From assembly GCA_029974635.1 (NCBI GenBank), contig JARKQY010000016.1, positions 1 to 60,841 on the forward strand: a DNA stretch of 60,841 nt, written 5' to 3'. Within the stretch, counting starts at the first letter, position 1. Each line of letters begins with the position of its first letter. The notes below the pieces were generated by a model. The model did not search any database. It was not told the DNA's origin and saw nothing but the letters and a program-made list of their open reading frames with translations. This document shows positions 43,682 through 53,194 of the stretch, in pieces. The position numbers and the translations under genes are program-made. The stretch comes from Bacillota bacterium (lineage in GTDB: Bacteria; Bacillota; UBA4882; UBA8346).

Positions 43682-43943
43682 CCCCTCTAATATTCGCTAC
43701 CGATATTCATACGCCCGACATATTGAAAGATCATCTTTTTTAAGTTATTAACTCCGTATGCTTCTAAATTGTTACACCTCCTACAATTACCTTCGACGTT
43801 TATACCAGCTTACCCTCTGGAAGCTGTTTTTAAAAACACCAAAGATAATTTAGCCTGCTTTGGATTCAAGAGTCAATAAAATAAATTATCTAATTAAAGA
43901 ATACGCCCGTTTATAAAAAATATTCCTATAAAAACTCAAACAT

Positions 43944-43995
43944 GAATCCGGCAAGTAACTTTCAAAACTACTTGTGATGGAAACTTGCCGGATTC
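43944..43995. repeat. 52-nt palindromic repeat, copy 2
   Basis: Arms begin GAATCCGGCAAGTAA and end ACTTGCCGGATTC. It has the same 52-nt length as copy 1 (3679-3730), nearly identical arms and a different loop. Compensating arm conservation suggests that the folded form matters. Confidence 0.7.
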
Positions 43996-44127
43996 TGTCA
44001 AAAATCCGATCCAGCCAATTTTTCTGCGATACAGCGGGAAAATTGTAATTTATTTGCCGGATCGAGGTTAAAGGTCAATTCAGCGCAAGTTAAATATTTG
44101 ACATAAGTTAAAACATCCCTTGAATAA

Positions 44128-44167
44128 TGAACAAAATAACGTAGATTACTCTACGTTATTTTGTTCA
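44128..44167 (-). terminator. Likely terminator stem-loop after the acyl-CoA synthetase gene
   Basis: A perfect 17-bp stem (TGAACAAAATAACGTAG with its complement) and a 6-nt loop, 48 bp past the stop at 44215. The descending arm ends TTATTTTGTTCA, giving a T-rich tail. An operator is an alternative. Confidence 0.6.
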
Positions 44168-44214
44168 CTCGATATCTATTCTACTTGCAGCGTAGTTCGA
44201 TTCAACAGTATTTT

Positions 44215-45879
44215 TTACTCGATTTGATCCTTCTCCCGGATTTCAACCCGCCGGATTTTCCCGCTGATGGTTTTGGGCAGTTCACTGACGAATTCGATGA
44301 TCCGGGGATATTTATAAGGAGCGGTTACTTTCTTTACGTGTTCCTGTAATTCCGCCTTCAACTCTTCACTGGGCTGGTAGGTTTTGATCAATACAATGGA
44401 CGCTTTCACCACACAACCCCGCATTTCGTCAGGAACACCGGTTACCGCGCATTCAAGAACCGCGGGATGTTCCATTAGGGCGCTTTCCACCTCAAAAGGT
44501 CCGATCCGGTAGCCGGAACTCTTAATAACATCATCGGTTCTGCCTACGAACCAATAATACCCGTCCTCATCCCGCCAGGCTGTGTCACCGGTGTGATAAA
44601 CTCCATCGTACCAAACGCTTTGGGTCCTTTCCGCATCGCGATAATAACCGTCAAACATTCCCACCGGCTTACGCTTGTCCGTGCGGATAACGATCTCCCC
44701 GATCTCCCCGACCTCACATGAACGGCCGTTTTCATCATATACATCAATGATATCAATATCATAGCCCGGTGACGGTTTCCCCATGGAACCCGGTTTCGGC
44801 TCCATCCAGGGATAAGTCCCCAAAGTCACTGTAAGTTCCGTTTGACCGTATCCTTCCATTAATTTAATCCCGGTCATATTCAAAAACTGGTTGTAAACCT
44901 CGGGATTTAAAGGTTCTCCGGCCACTACGCAATACTCCAGGTTTGTCAGATTATACTGGGACAAATCTTCTTTAATTAAATAACGAAAAATTGTAGGCGG
45001 AGCGCAGAATGTGCTGACTTTATATTTTTCAATGACCTTCACCATATCTTTAGGGATAAATTTATCATGATCATAAACAAAGACGGCAGCGCCGGAAATC
45101 CATTGGCCATATATCTTCCCCCACACCGCTTTCGCCCATCCGGTGTCGGCTACCGTCAAATGAAGCTTGTTCTCTTTCACATTTTGCCAGAATCCGGCCG
45201 TTAAAATATGGCCCAATGGATACGTAAAATTATGCTGCACCATTTTAGGGTAACCGGTGGTTCCCGAGGTAAAATACAAAAGCATCATATCCTCATTTTT
45301 AATCGTTTCAACCCCGGTGGGTTTGGGGAACACTTCACCGGCCTTTTTTAGTTCTTCATCAAAATTGATCCAGCCTTCTCGGCTGCCTCTCACCACCACT
45401 TTGTGCAACAATGTGGTGGATTCGGACTGCGCTTGATCGATTTCATTCATTATCTCATTTTCGCCCACACAAACGACCATTTTGATACTGGCGGCATTAT
45501 TCCGGTAAACAATATCTTTCTTTTTCAACAGATGGGTGGCTGGAATTGCAACCGCCCCGATTTTATGCAAACCTAAAATACAAAACCAGAATTCATAATA
45601 TCTCTTTAAAACCAGCATCACCGGATCGCCTTTGTTAATACCCGCCGTTTTAAAGAAGTTGGCGGCTTTATCGCTGTAATACTTCATTTGTTTGAAGGTA
45701 AAGGTTTCTTCCGCCCCTTTGTCATTGCACCATACCAGCGCAATTTTTTCCGGTTCTTGGACGGCCCATTCATCAACGATATCATAAGCAAAGTTGAAAT
45801 TTTCCGGTACTTTAATATTAAAGTTTTGATAAAAATCTTCATATGATTTGTAATCTGTTTTCACATACTTCTCAATCAC
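44215..45879 (-). CDS. AMP-binding acyl-CoA synthetase (medium-chain/ACSM-like)
   Basis: 554 residues from a GTG with GAGGCG upstream. The P-loop motif [11 protein letters not shown] is at 202-212, the A5 motif is EGYGQTELT, the A7 aspartate is in [23 protein letters not shown], and the C-terminal catalytic lysine is in [10 protein letters not shown]. It activates a carboxylic acid to acyl-AMP and then acyl-CoA. Its nearest gene upstream is an XRE-cupin regulator about 350 bp away. This pairing is common in Clostridia and methanogens, and the regulator probably senses acid or acyl-CoA level (inference). Confidence 0.9.
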   Translation of the reverse strand: MIEKYVKTDYKSYEDFYQNFNIKVPENFNFAYDIVDEWAVQEPEKIALVWCNDKGAEETFTFKQMKYYSDKAANFFKTAGINKGDPVMLVLKRYYEFWFCILGLHKIGAVAIPATHLLKKKDIVYRNNAASIKMVVCVGENEIMNEIDQAQSESTTLLHKVVVRGSREGWINFDEELKKAGEVFPKPTGVETIKNEDMMLLYFTSGTTGYPKMVQHNFTYPLGHILTAGFWQNVKENKLHLTVADTGWAKAVWGKIYGQWISGAAVFVYDHDKFIPKDMVKVIEKYKVSTFCAPPTIFRYLIKEDLSQYNLTNLEYCVVAGEPLNPEVYNQFLNMTGIKLMEGYGQTELTVTLGTYPWMEPKPGSMGKPSPGYDIDIIDVYDENGRSCEVGEIGEIVIRTDKRKPVGMFDGYYRDAERTQSVWYDGVYHTGDTAWRDEDGYYWFVGRTDDVIKSSGYRIGPFEVESALMEHPAVLECAVTGVPDEMRGCVVKASIVLIKTYQPSEELKAELQEHVKKVTAPYKYPRIIEFVSELPKTISGKIRRVEIREKDQIE

Positions 45880-46232
45880 TCTGTATTCGCCTCTTTCGTT
45901 TTGGTTCTTCAGTTTTCGGGTTTATTGGGTCGGTAGTTCCTTAGTTATCTAATAATACACGAAAAGATAAATTCAAAAATCAATTTAGACAGGATTTACG
46001 AGATTTATAGGATTATATAAATCAAAATCACAGATTTTATGCTAATAAGACGATATTTGATTTATGAAATCTAGTTAATCCAATCAATCCAGTTAATCCT
46101 GTCAAAAAAGACTTTTATTCATGGCTGTTCCTTACATACATGGGGCTTGATTAGTAGCCATCAATATGCTGCAACCAAATCACTAGACAGAAACCCATAA
46201 CTAGTAAGCAATTCACAAATTACCAATAACTG
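45880..46232. other. Intergenic region with a dispersed repeat
   Basis: 353 bp with no gene. It contains the 45985-46103 repeat copy and, at about 45905-45950, a short GTTCTTCAGTT/AGTTCCTTAGTT tract like that at 29749. Confidence 0.5.
45985..46103. repeat. Dispersed modular repeat, inverted-module copy
   Basis: The left module GACAGGATTTACGAGATTTA faces the right module TAATCCAGTTAATCCTGTC about 60 bp away, so the copy can fold as a long imperfect hairpin. The same modules occur at 37771-38060 and 53628-53840. Confidence 0.75.
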
Positions 46233-46787
46233 TCATAAAATAATCGCCAGAAACTTGGCAGGTTTCCCATTTAATGCTTTCATCCCGTGGTTTACAGCGG
46301 AATCGAAAAATAAGGAGTCCCCTTCATTTAAAACCACTTCATGATTATCCAGTACAACTTTCATGGTTCCTTCCAACACATAATCGAACTCCTGCCCGGG
46401 GTGGTTGTTATAGTGAACGGGAGCCTCCGGGGCGTCCGGTTCCACCACCACCAGGAAGGGTTCCGCTTTCTTATGAATAAAACCCGGGGCCAAACTTTGA
46501 TATTTATACTCCTTGCGCCGTTCCACCGAAACTCCTTTGTCCTTCCGGGTCAAGCAATAAGTATGCAGACGCGGTTCCTCGCCGGTTAGGAACGAAGCTA
46601 ATTCCACATGATACCGTTGGGCTAATTTGTATAAAACTCCTACCGGAATGTCCGTAATTCCATTTTCATACTCTTGATACAAACTCTCCGATATTCCCAA
46701 TTCTTTGGCGATAGTTTGCTGATCAACACCAACAATTTCACGCATACCTTTAATTCGTTCCGCGATTTGTTTCAGCTGTTCCTGCAT
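46233..46787 (-). CDS. XRE-family regulator with C-terminal cupin domain
   Basis: 184 residues from the ATG at 46787; AAAGGGG lies nine bases upstream, and a frame to 46808 has no ribosome binding site. The HTH (about 5-62) has QTIAKELGISESLYQEYENG. The cupin domain (about 105-184) has HYNNHPGQEFDYVLEGTMKVVL, with metal-ligand-type His and Glu. It probably controls the acyl-CoA synthetase gene downstream and itself. A 27-bp inverted repeat lies about 105 bp upstream. Confidence 0.9.
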   Translation of the reverse strand: MQEQLKQIAERIKGMREIVGVDQQTIAKELGISESLYQEYENGITDIPVGVLYKLAQRYHVELASFLTGEEPRLHTYCLTRKDKGVSVERRKEYKYQSLAPGFIHKKAEPFLVVVEPDAPEAPVHYNNHPGQEFDYVLEGTMKVVLDNHEVVLNEGDSLFFDSAVNHGMKALNGKPAKFLAIIL

Positions 46788-46892
46788 GACTTCAAACCCC
46801 TTTCTCACTTGAAATTTAGAAATGCCTTTTATATCAATTACTCATTGCTTAAAAATATATTCAAAGATTAAGCAAATCCAGCGGGCAAACAA

Positions 46893-46919
46893 AAATATGT
46901 AGTACAAAACTACATATTT
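46893..46919. promoter_or_regulatory. Perfect 11-bp inverted repeat (operator or DHFR terminator)
   Basis: AAATATGTAGT and ACTACATATTT with a 5-nt spacer. On the minus strand the stem is followed by TTTGTTTG, so it could end the DHFR transcript; its place 106 bp upstream of the XRE-cupin start also suits an operator. The stem is AT-rich and weak as a terminator. Confidence 0.55.
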
Positions 46920-47007
46920 CAACATCAAACTAAGTTTTCCTTCAAAATAATTTTATAAAGGTTTTTCACAACTCTAATAAAGCTGTAAGCAATAAGCTTA
47001 TTCCGGA

Positions 47008-47499
47008 CTAATATATTTTTTCGAAGAGTAAAAAATGATGTTCAAAAATATTTTGCTCATCGGTCATCCCTTTTATTTTTGAGACTAAATTCCACTGCAT
47101 GCTGTCAATCACCGGAAAGAAAGTGTCGCCGTCAAAATGATGCTCGATTAATGTTACATACAACCGGTCCGAATAGGGAAAGAACAGGGAATATACCGTA
47201 TCGCCGCCGATAATAAATATCTCTTCCTGCAGATTGGCTTCCGCCAATTTCAAAATGTCTTCAAGGGAGTGGACAACCTGACAACCTTGGGCTTGAAAAT
47301 CCCGGGTATGGGTTAAGACGATATTCCTTCGCTCCGGCAAAGGCTTGCCAATGGACTCAAAAGTCTTGCGGCCCATTACCACCGTATGCCCGGTAGTGGT
47401 TTTTTTAAAATAGGCCATATCGGCCGGCAACCGCCAGGGTATTTTATTATCCTTGCCAATCACCCTGTTGGCGCCCATGGCTACAATAATTGAAATCAT
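47008..47499 (-). CDS. folA: Dihydrofolate reductase
   Basis: 163 residues from MISIIVAMGANRVIGKDNKIPW; AAGGAG lies ten bases before the ATG at 47499. Asp27 (WRLPADMAYFK) is the proton donor, at the same number as in E. coli. HTVVMGRKTFESIGKPLPERRNIVLT carries NADPH contacts, and IIGGDTVY is the second cofactor loop. It regenerates tetrahydrofolate. No thymidylate synthase gene is adjacent. The gene upstream is a cupin gene on the same strand, about 200 bp away. Confidence 0.95.
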   Translation of the reverse strand: MISIIVAMGANRVIGKDNKIPWRLPADMAYFKKTTTGHTVVMGRKTFESIGKPLPERRNIVLTHTRDFQAQGCQVVHSLEDILKLAEANLQEEIFIIGGDTVYSLFFPYSDRLYVTLIEHHFDGDTFFPVIDSMQWNLVSKIKGMTDEQNIFEHHFLLFEKIY

Positions 47500-47696
47500 G
47501 CCGATATTTCTCCTTACGATTGAATCCATATTCCATTACGACGGTTGTAACCTTTTCCTCATCTTGAATGAGAACAATTACTGATGATTTTCCAGTAAAG
47601 TAGATTCTGCCGTTATAATCGAATTCTTTTATTCGCCATGTTTCGTTTCATTCCTCCACCGGCTTGGCATTTAAAGGATTTCGCTCACGATATGGG

Positions 47697-48035
47697 TTAT
47701 TTGGCATCCTTAACCCCATACCTGTCTTTCTCGTCAAAATAGGTAATATCCGCATATCCGGCGAATATCCTGCCGGAGTGTTTGACGCCTTTCGGAATAA
47801 AATAACGATCCCCTTTGGTATAGGTGTTTTTGATTCCGGCGACGGTTAATTCGATTTTGCCTTCCAGTACAATACCCCATTGGCTTTCATGGCTGTGTTC
47901 CGGCAAATCCACATCCTTGGAAAACGCCATAAAAATGATTTGATGGTTGGAGCCTTGTGATAAATAAGCCGCAACACCAGGCAGCGGGATATCCGCTTGG
48001 GGAAGGTTGCGAACCGGATCGGGAAAATTGATCAT
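47697..48035 (-). CDS. Small cupin-domain protein
   Basis: 112 residues from MINFPDPVRNLP; AGGAGG lies seven bases before the ATG at 48035. One cupin core: FSKDVDLPEHSHESQWGIVLEGKIELTV (motif 1, His-x-His...Glu) and GDRYFIPKGVKHSGRIFAGY (motif 2, His). Stand-alone cupins may be isomerases, dioxygenases or sugar-binding proteins. It starts eleven bases after the GNAT stop, so the two are co-transcribed. The function is unknown. Confidence 0.85.
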   Translation of the reverse strand: MINFPDPVRNLPQADIPLPGVAAYLSQGSNHQIIFMAFSKDVDLPEHSHESQWGIVLEGKIELTVAGIKNTYTKGDRYFIPKGVKHSGRIFAGYADITYFDEKDRYGVKDAK

Positions 48036-48046
48036 GGAATAACCTC

Positions 48047-48547
48047 CTATATTTCTTTCTCCATAAAACATACCGTAAACGGCAGATGTTCATATTTCTT
48101 GATACCTGTCTCCACAAAACCGTATTCCTGATACCAATTCTTTAATCTGGTATTCTCATTCACGATACCGATGGATACCTTTTTTCCCTTGTCCGCTGTA
48201 ACATATTCAAATACGAAATCCATTAATTGTTTGCCAAATCCCCGATGCCGGAAATCCGGCAATACAGCCAATTTTTCCATATAGAATAGGGATTCACCGG
48301 CTTTCTCTATGGCTACAAATCCCGCCAATAGATTGGCACGATACAAGCCGAAAAGCCGGACTCCCTTATCTTTTAAATCCCGAAGCCTTTCAATTGTAAT
48401 AAAAGCCGGATTGGTAGGGCAATTGGCTTCGTTCAATTGAAACTCCCGGGCCACGGTTGCAAATGAATTTCGAATAACCTGCACACCGGCTGCCAGATCG
48501 GTTTCGGTAGTTATTCCTTTGATTTGAATATTATTGTCGCTTAACAT
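48047..48547 (-). CDS. GNAT family N-acetyltransferase
   Basis: 166 residues. The acetyl-CoA loop is VLPDFRHRGFGKQLMDF (Arg/Gln-x-x-Gly-x-Gly/Ala type). The preceding strand FYMEKLAV and the late ENTRLKNWYQEYGFVETGI are also typical. AAGGAG lies eight bases from the ATG. The acceptor is unknown. It is followed by the cupin gene eleven bases on. Confidence 0.88.
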   Translation of the reverse strand: MLSDNNIQIKGITTETDLAAGVQVIRNSFATVAREFQLNEANCPTNPAFITIERLRDLKDKGVRLFGLYRANLLAGFVAIEKAGESLFYMEKLAVLPDFRHRGFGKQLMDFVFEYVTADKGKKVSIGIVNENTRLKNWYQEYGFVETGIKKYEHLPFTVCFMEKEI

Positions 48548-48675
48548 TCATATCACTCCTTTTCATTTTCCCGGCTAGAAAAACCACTTCCGCAAAATCG
48601 CTGACAATTCCAACTTGCGGATTCTTTGACAATTCACTTTCCATCAACTCTAAGCCTGACTCATAATCGGCGTCA

Positions 48676-49320
48676 CTAATATATGGTTAGTATTGAAATA
48701 TCCCTATTATAAACATAATCCATCAGCTTCGCCAGTTTCACGACCTCCCGTTTATAATTCATTTTTAAAACAACATCAAACCTACTTTGAGCCAATTCTT
48801 GAAAAATCATTTCCTTTTTCCAGAAACGCTTACGATCCTCGTCATTAGCTGTGGGAAAAATTTGATAAATCCACCAGTCCTGCATATCGTAAATTGATAT
48901 GTTATAAATCTTAAAAATGCCGCCTGGTTTCAACACACGATGGGCTTCCTTAATTACCTTCCCTTTGTCTTCGAAATGATGAAACGCATAATTGGTACAA
49001 ATAAAATCGAAAAAATCCGACTCATATGCTAGATCTTCGGCGACACCTATTTTCAAATCAACTCCACTGACGTTTCGGCGCATTTTATCAACCATTTCCG
49101 GGGATGCATCCAACCCATACCAGTTGATAGCTTCATTTTTAAAATATGGAATCTGAATATTCAAATATAATCCGGTTCCGCATGCCAAATCCAGGATATT
49201 AACCGGCCTTCGTTGCACGGAATTGATGAATTCTAGCAGGTCCATATCAAGTGAAATCTGATTGCGATATTTGTTTTTGTCGTACCGGTCCGCGATATTG
49301 GCATAATTGGTTTTATTCAT
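48676..49320 (-). CDS. SAM-dependent class I methyltransferase
   Basis: 214 residues. SAM motif I is NILDLACGTGLYLNI (near 38-52), the acidic end of beta-2 is WYGLDASPEM, motif post-II is DFICTNYAFHHFEDK and HRVLKPGGIFKI is motif III. AAGGTG lies upstream. The C-terminal part lacks an obvious substrate-specific domain, so the methyl acceptor is unknown. It lies 205 bp downstream of the ABC-2 exporter genes on the same strand and might be part of that transcript. Confidence 0.88.
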   Translation of the reverse strand: MNKTNYANIADRYDKNKYRNQISLDMDLLEFINSVQRRPVNILDLACGTGLYLNIQIPYFKNEAINWYGLDASPEMVDKMRRNVSGVDLKIGVAEDLAYESDFFDFICTNYAFHHFEDKGKVIKEAHRVLKPGGIFKIYNISIYDMQDWWIYQIFPTANDEDRKRFWKKEMIFQELAQSRFDVVLKMNYKREVVKLAKLMDYVYNRDISILTIY

Positions 49321-49525
49321 AATTACACCTTCTTAAATTATGATTGTCGAATGATGTATCTAAAAAAACAAAAATCGCAATCGATTTTTTATAATGGCAG
49401 AACTCTGCGCCCTTGTCATCAAGATGACGACGTCTCCGCGCGAGTTATAAAAATGCTTTTATTTCGTATATTTCGTGTATTTCGTGAACTCCATGGTTAA
49501 ATTCTTTTAAAACACCTAACTCCCA

Positions 49526-50353
49526 TCACAGCTTCCCCACAATCAAATTCCCCGACTCATATCTCCTTAACCCCAACCGAAACAATAAATAACTTCCGAA
49601 AACATAACCCAAATCGATTAAAATCAGCAGCCCCAGCGCCTGCCAGGAAAATAGCTTAAAAATTTTCAGAGGAACGAACACAATGAACCCGGCTGGAATC
49701 AGGCTGTAAATCAGCCATTTAACCGTACCCCGGAAAACACTCTCCGGATAAAGGGTAAAAGAGATCACGAATTCGGTGACCAACCGGCTGATAACTGTGG
49801 TGTTTCCCAGAAAAAAGGTGAGGATCTCCCCGCTGAACATGATGCAGCCCATCAATAAACCGCTGAAAACCGTGAAAGTACAGAATAACAAAAATTCTCC
49901 CGGCGCAAATCCCCAAACCGCCATAAACAATATCAATCCGTACGCCAAATCCCCCCAGGCGGAAACCTCGGTCCGGGAACAAAGAACGTTTAAACAAACA
50001 TCCTTGGGCTGGAGTAAATAAGCATCCAGTTCCCCCTGCATGATAATTCGCGATACCTGGCGGATGTTGCCGAAAATAATATGGGCGAAACCGAAGGCCG
50101 CAGAAGCCAAAGCCCAGATGAACATTACCTCCCTAAAGCCATATTCCCCAATATGGTTAATCCGTGAATATACAATCGCCCAAAAGATGATAAAGGCTGA
50201 ATTATTCAACGCCATTCCAAATACTTGCAATAAGAAACTGCCCCGATATTCCATGGCCGCCGCCAGATTAAACCGGAAATAGGCAGCCAGTAACCGCAAA
50301 TGACTCACGATCACGGAGGGTTTCTTCGGATTTGGATTAACCGCCGTTGACAT
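49526..50353 (-). CDS. ABC-2 type transporter permease (PF06182-like)
   Basis: 275 residues with about six membrane segments. A charged N-terminus is followed by LRLLAAYFRFNLAAAMEYRGSFLLQVFGMALNNSAF and IRQVSRIIMQGELDAYLLQPKDVCLNVLC, typical of the ABC2_membrane_6 family. It overlaps the other permease gene by 17 bases, so translation is coupled. Together they form the membrane part of an exporter with the ATPase at 51151-52191. Confidence 0.88.
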   Translation of the reverse strand: MSTAVNPNPKKPSVIVSHLRLLAAYFRFNLAAAMEYRGSFLLQVFGMALNNSAFIIFWAIVYSRINHIGEYGFREVMFIWALASAAFGFAHIIFGNIRQVSRIIMQGELDAYLLQPKDVCLNVLCSRTEVSAWGDLAYGLILFMAVWGFAPGEFLLFCTFTVFSGLLMGCIMFSGEILTFFLGNTTVISRLVTEFVISFTLYPESVFRGTVKWLIYSLIPAGFIVFVPLKIFKLFSWQALGLLILIDLGYVFGSYLLFRLGLRRYESGNLIVGKL

Positions 50354-51173
50354 GAAGAGATTTCACCCCCTTGCGGTAAATGAGTAAGGCGAGTACTAGA
50401 AATAAACCACTGTAACCAAGTTGCACCCATAGGATCGGCCAAAACTTCTCCCATGAAAAGGCCACCGCCAGCCGGGCCGGGCCGTAAAATACATAAGGAA
50501 AGGGCAACACCAGCGCCAATTTTTGTAGCCAACCCGGGAAAAACTCCACCGGCAAAAATAATCCCAACATAAAGGAGAGCTTTTGATAAATCCAGAAAAA
50601 AGCGGTGTTCTCCTCCAGCCAAAAAGCCGTTAATCCAAGGCAAGTTATGGCGAAAAAGTTCAATATCAAACCGTTGCAGACCAGCAATATTATCAATGGC
50701 AAATAATTGACATGAAAGCCATTGAGAGGCCCGATATATAATAAGCCTAAGAATACTCCGAATAGACCGTTAATGATAATCTTGATACCCATCAATCCGA
50801 GTCCGTTGGCCAGTTGATAACTGATATAATGATACGGCTTATTTAAGGCATACGCGATATTCCCATTCTTGATTTCCTCATTGAGACTGTAAAAAATATT
50901 GCTGCCGGAAAAGGCGATCATCTCGGTAATCACGCAGTACCAAATCATTTGATTCAGGGAATATCCGGCGATGGCTCCTCCATGGCCGTATATGGCCCGC
51001 CATAATTGTAGGAAAATAAAGAGCACAAAAGCGTAAAAAAAGGTGTCAAAGAGAAAATTAGCCCCGTAAGCCAGCGAATTTTGAAAACTGGTTCCAATAA
51101 TTAGGCCGTATTTTCTAATTTTCAGCCGGGTTATGACCAGAGAATCCCAACTACGATTCAGTGACATTTGCAT
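50337..51173 (-). CDS. ABC-2 type transporter permease (PF06182-like)
   Basis: About 278 residues with six membrane segments. Characteristic sequences are IGTSFQNSLAYGANFLFDTFFYAF and NEEIKNGNIAYALNKPYHY, which parallel the partner permease. It overlaps the ATPase gene by 23 bases; GGAG lies in that gene, and either of two nearby ATGs could be used. The ATPase plus two ABC-2 permeases match the DrrA/YhcG-type exporters often annotated as viologen or drug exporters. Confidence 0.88.
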   Translation of the reverse strand: MQMSLNRSWDSLVITRLKIRKYGLIIGTSFQNSLAYGANFLFDTFFYAFVLFIFLQLWRAIYGHGGAIAGYSLNQMIWYCVITEMIAFSGSNIFYSLNEEIKNGNIAYALNKPYHYISYQLANGLGLMGIKIIINGLFGVFLGLLYIGPLNGFHVNYLPLIILLVCNGLILNFFAITCLGLTAFWLEENTAFFWIYQKLSFMLGLFLPVEFFPGWLQKLALVLPFPYVFYGPARLAVAFSWEKFWPILWVQLGYSGLFLVLALLIYRKGVKSLHVNGG

Positions 51174-52191
51174 TCATCTCCGGAGCAGCAGTATATATGG
51201 CGGTTATAATCTCCTCTAAAGGCTGGTCGGATATGGTAATATCCAACACTTCCCCCAAACCCATCAATTGGTTCACCACGTGCTGCAAGTTCTGCTTTTT
51301 AGTATCCACTGCGATCTTGGCGGCATATTCCATTGACTCTCCTGAAATAGCGGCAGTTTCGTACTCCTTTTCCTTGAGTTTGACTATTCCGGGGATCTGA
51401 ATCGATACCGGCCGGCTGTATTTGACCGCGATAATCTTATAATTCAAATAATTATATTTTAGATTTTTTACGCTCTCATTCAAAACCACGGCGCCATGAT
51501 TAATGATGATAGCCCGCCGGCAAAGTTGTTCAATATCGCCCACATCATGGCTGGTCAGAAAGATGGTGGTCCGCTCCTCCCGGTTCATTAACAGAATCAA
51601 ATCCCGGATCTTCTGTTTCACCACGATATCCAAGCCGATAGTCGGTTCATCCAGGAAGATAACCTCCGGTTTATGAAGCAAAGAAGCGGCAATCTCACAG
51701 CGAACCCGCTGTCCCAATGATAATTTCCGGACCGGAATCCGCATTAAGTCCCAAATATCGAATAAATCCACCAAATAATCGACTCTCATCCGGAATTCCC
51801 GATCCGGAATTTCATAAATCCCCGCCAGCAGCCGGAAGCTGTCCTGGGGTGGCAGATGGAACCAGAGCTGTGATTTCTGCCCGAAAACCGTTCCGATTCG
51901 AAAAGCAAGTTGCCGGCGGTTGCGGGTGGGGTTTAAGCCAAGTACCTGAATCTTCCCGGCAGTAGGGTATAAAATCCCGGTCAGCATCTTGATGGTGGTG
52001 GATTTCCCGGCGCCATTGGGTCCCATAAAAGCCAAAATTTCACCTTGTTCAACCTGGAAGCCGATATTTTCCACCGCTTTGACCGTAAGATACTCCGGCA
52101 TGATGAGGGAACGAAAACTCCCCTTTAAACCCGTCTCCTTAACTTTGGTACGGAATTGTTTTGTCAGTCCGGCAACCTCTATAATTGGCAT
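51151..52191 (-). CDS. ABC-2 exporter ATP-binding protein (DrrA/YhcG-like)
   Basis: 346 residues from MPIIEVAGLTKQF; GGAG lies eight bases before the ATG at 52191. A frame to 52236 begins at an ATG that overlaps the PhzF stop (TAATG), so a coupled longer form is possible. Walker A is GPNGAGKST (57-65), the signature is LSLGQRVRCEIAASLL, Walker B is VIFLDEPTIGLD, and the switch is LTSHDVGDIEQLC. An additional C-terminal domain of about 90 residues ends in MNANVTES, where the permease starts. It powers export of an unknown compound. Confidence 0.9.
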   Translation of the reverse strand: MPIIEVAGLTKQFRTKVKETGLKGSFRSLIMPEYLTVKAVENIGFQVEQGEILAFMGPNGAGKSTTIKMLTGILYPTAGKIQVLGLNPTRNRRQLAFRIGTVFGQKSQLWFHLPPQDSFRLLAGIYEIPDREFRMRVDYLVDLFDIWDLMRIPVRKLSLGQRVRCEIAASLLHKPEVIFLDEPTIGLDIVVKQKIRDLILLMNREERTTIFLTSHDVGDIEQLCRRAIIINHGAVVLNESVKNLKYNYLNYKIIAVKYSRPVSIQIPGIVKLKEKEYETAAISGESMEYAAKIAVDTKKQNLQHVVNQLMGLGEVLDITISDQPLEEIITAIYTAAPEMNANVTES

Positions 52192-52235
52192 AAATATCTC
52201 TCCGTTTCTATCGCCCGGTCTTTTTTCAAATGCCA

Positions 52236-53141
52236 TTAACGAATCAGATCCTCTATATCCAATTGCTTCTCCGACTCCACCACGGCATTGCCGCCGAATA
52301 AAACTCGCGGAATTCCGCCAATAGATTCTGCTTTTAGTTTTACAACATTTGGATGCAAGCGATCCGGTCCCTGCTCAATCCTCATCATTCCGCCGTTCCA
52401 TAATTGATATTTTAGAAGATAATAGCCAAAGGCCGCATTACCTGACCCGGTGGCCGGATCTTCCAGATAACCGTATTTCGGGGCGAAGACTCTTGTCCGG
52501 AACATATTGGTTTGACTTGTTACTTCGACACTAAAAACCAGTATAATATCGATATGCTTATTCCTGCAAAAATTTCCCAACGAAAGTTGATCCGGTTTGA
52601 TATTTATGATCTGAGATAATGATTGAACCGGAACGATCAGGGTCCTTAACCCACCGTTAACCATTGAAACCGCGTAATTTTTATCAATGGTCTCTTCGGA
52701 AATATTTAAATGCGAAGCGATATCATTCAACAAAAGATGACAGGAAAGATATTCCGGAACCGGGGCGGTAATAAAAACCGAATCCGAACCGCCCATATCA
52801 TTCACCACCGGAAGCTCACCCTTAACTGTCTTTATCAGGATTGTCTTTATATTTGACAATGCCGGTTCGTTCTTTACCAGATCATACATGCAGGCTATGG
52901 TCGCGTGGCCGCAAAACTCAACTTCACACTCGGATGAATAATATTTAAGTAAATATGATCCTTTTTCCAGGGGTGTACAAAAAACGACTTCACTTACAAT
53001 CCCTTGTTGTCGTTTGGCGATTTCTTGCATCATCCCGGCGGGCAATTGTTGGTTGTTGTTTAAATAGACGACTCCGGCCGGATTCCCCGATGAACTTCCA
53101 TCCGTAAAGGCATTGATCTTTTTATAAAGCAATTTCGCCAT
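52236..53141 (-). CDS. PhzF-family isomerase/epimerase-like protein
   Basis: 301 residues. PhzF/DapF-fold features are NAFTDGSSSGNPAGVVYL at the N-terminus, SEVVFC, YYSSECEVEFCGHATIA with the active-site Glu of the family nearby, and LEDPATGSGNAAFGYYLL in the second half. PhzF enzymes isomerise aminodeoxychorismate-derived acids; most homologs have unknown substrates. AGAGGTG lies upstream. It lies between the GNAT and exporter genes under the ykkC-class riboswitch. Confidence 0.88.
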   Translation of the reverse strand: MAKLLYKKINAFTDGSSSGNPAGVVYLNNNQQLPAGMMQEIAKRQQGIVSEVVFCTPLEKGSYLLKYYSSECEVEFCGHATIACMYDLVKNEPALSNIKTILIKTVKGELPVVNDMGGSDSVFITAPVPEYLSCHLLLNDIASHLNISEETIDKNYAVSMVNGGLRTLIVPVQSLSQIINIKPDQLSLGNFCRNKHIDIILVFSVEVTSQTNMFRTRVFAPKYGYLEDPATGSGNAAFGYYLLKYQLWNGGMMRIEQGPDRLHPNVVKLKAESIGGIPRVLFGGNAVVESEKQLDIEDLIR

Positions 53142-53194
53142 TCACATACACCTCTTTGGTTGAATATTAAAATGTAACTTTTTGGTAAAACGTT

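Larger units (their letters stand above)
43682..44214. other. Repeat-bearing intergenic region
   Basis: 533 bp without a supported gene. It holds palindromic repeat copy 2 (43944-43995) and a 17-bp perfect stem-loop (44128-44167). A minus-strand open stretch of about 50 codons ends near 44003 but has no start or ribosome binding site. Confidence 0.5.

Noticed and set aside
44003..44150. A minus-strand open stretch of about 50 codons between the acyl-CoA synthetase and the palindromic repeat
   Set aside because: No start codon with a ribosome binding site, and it begins within the 17-bp terminator-like stem. It may be a gene remnant but cannot be supported.
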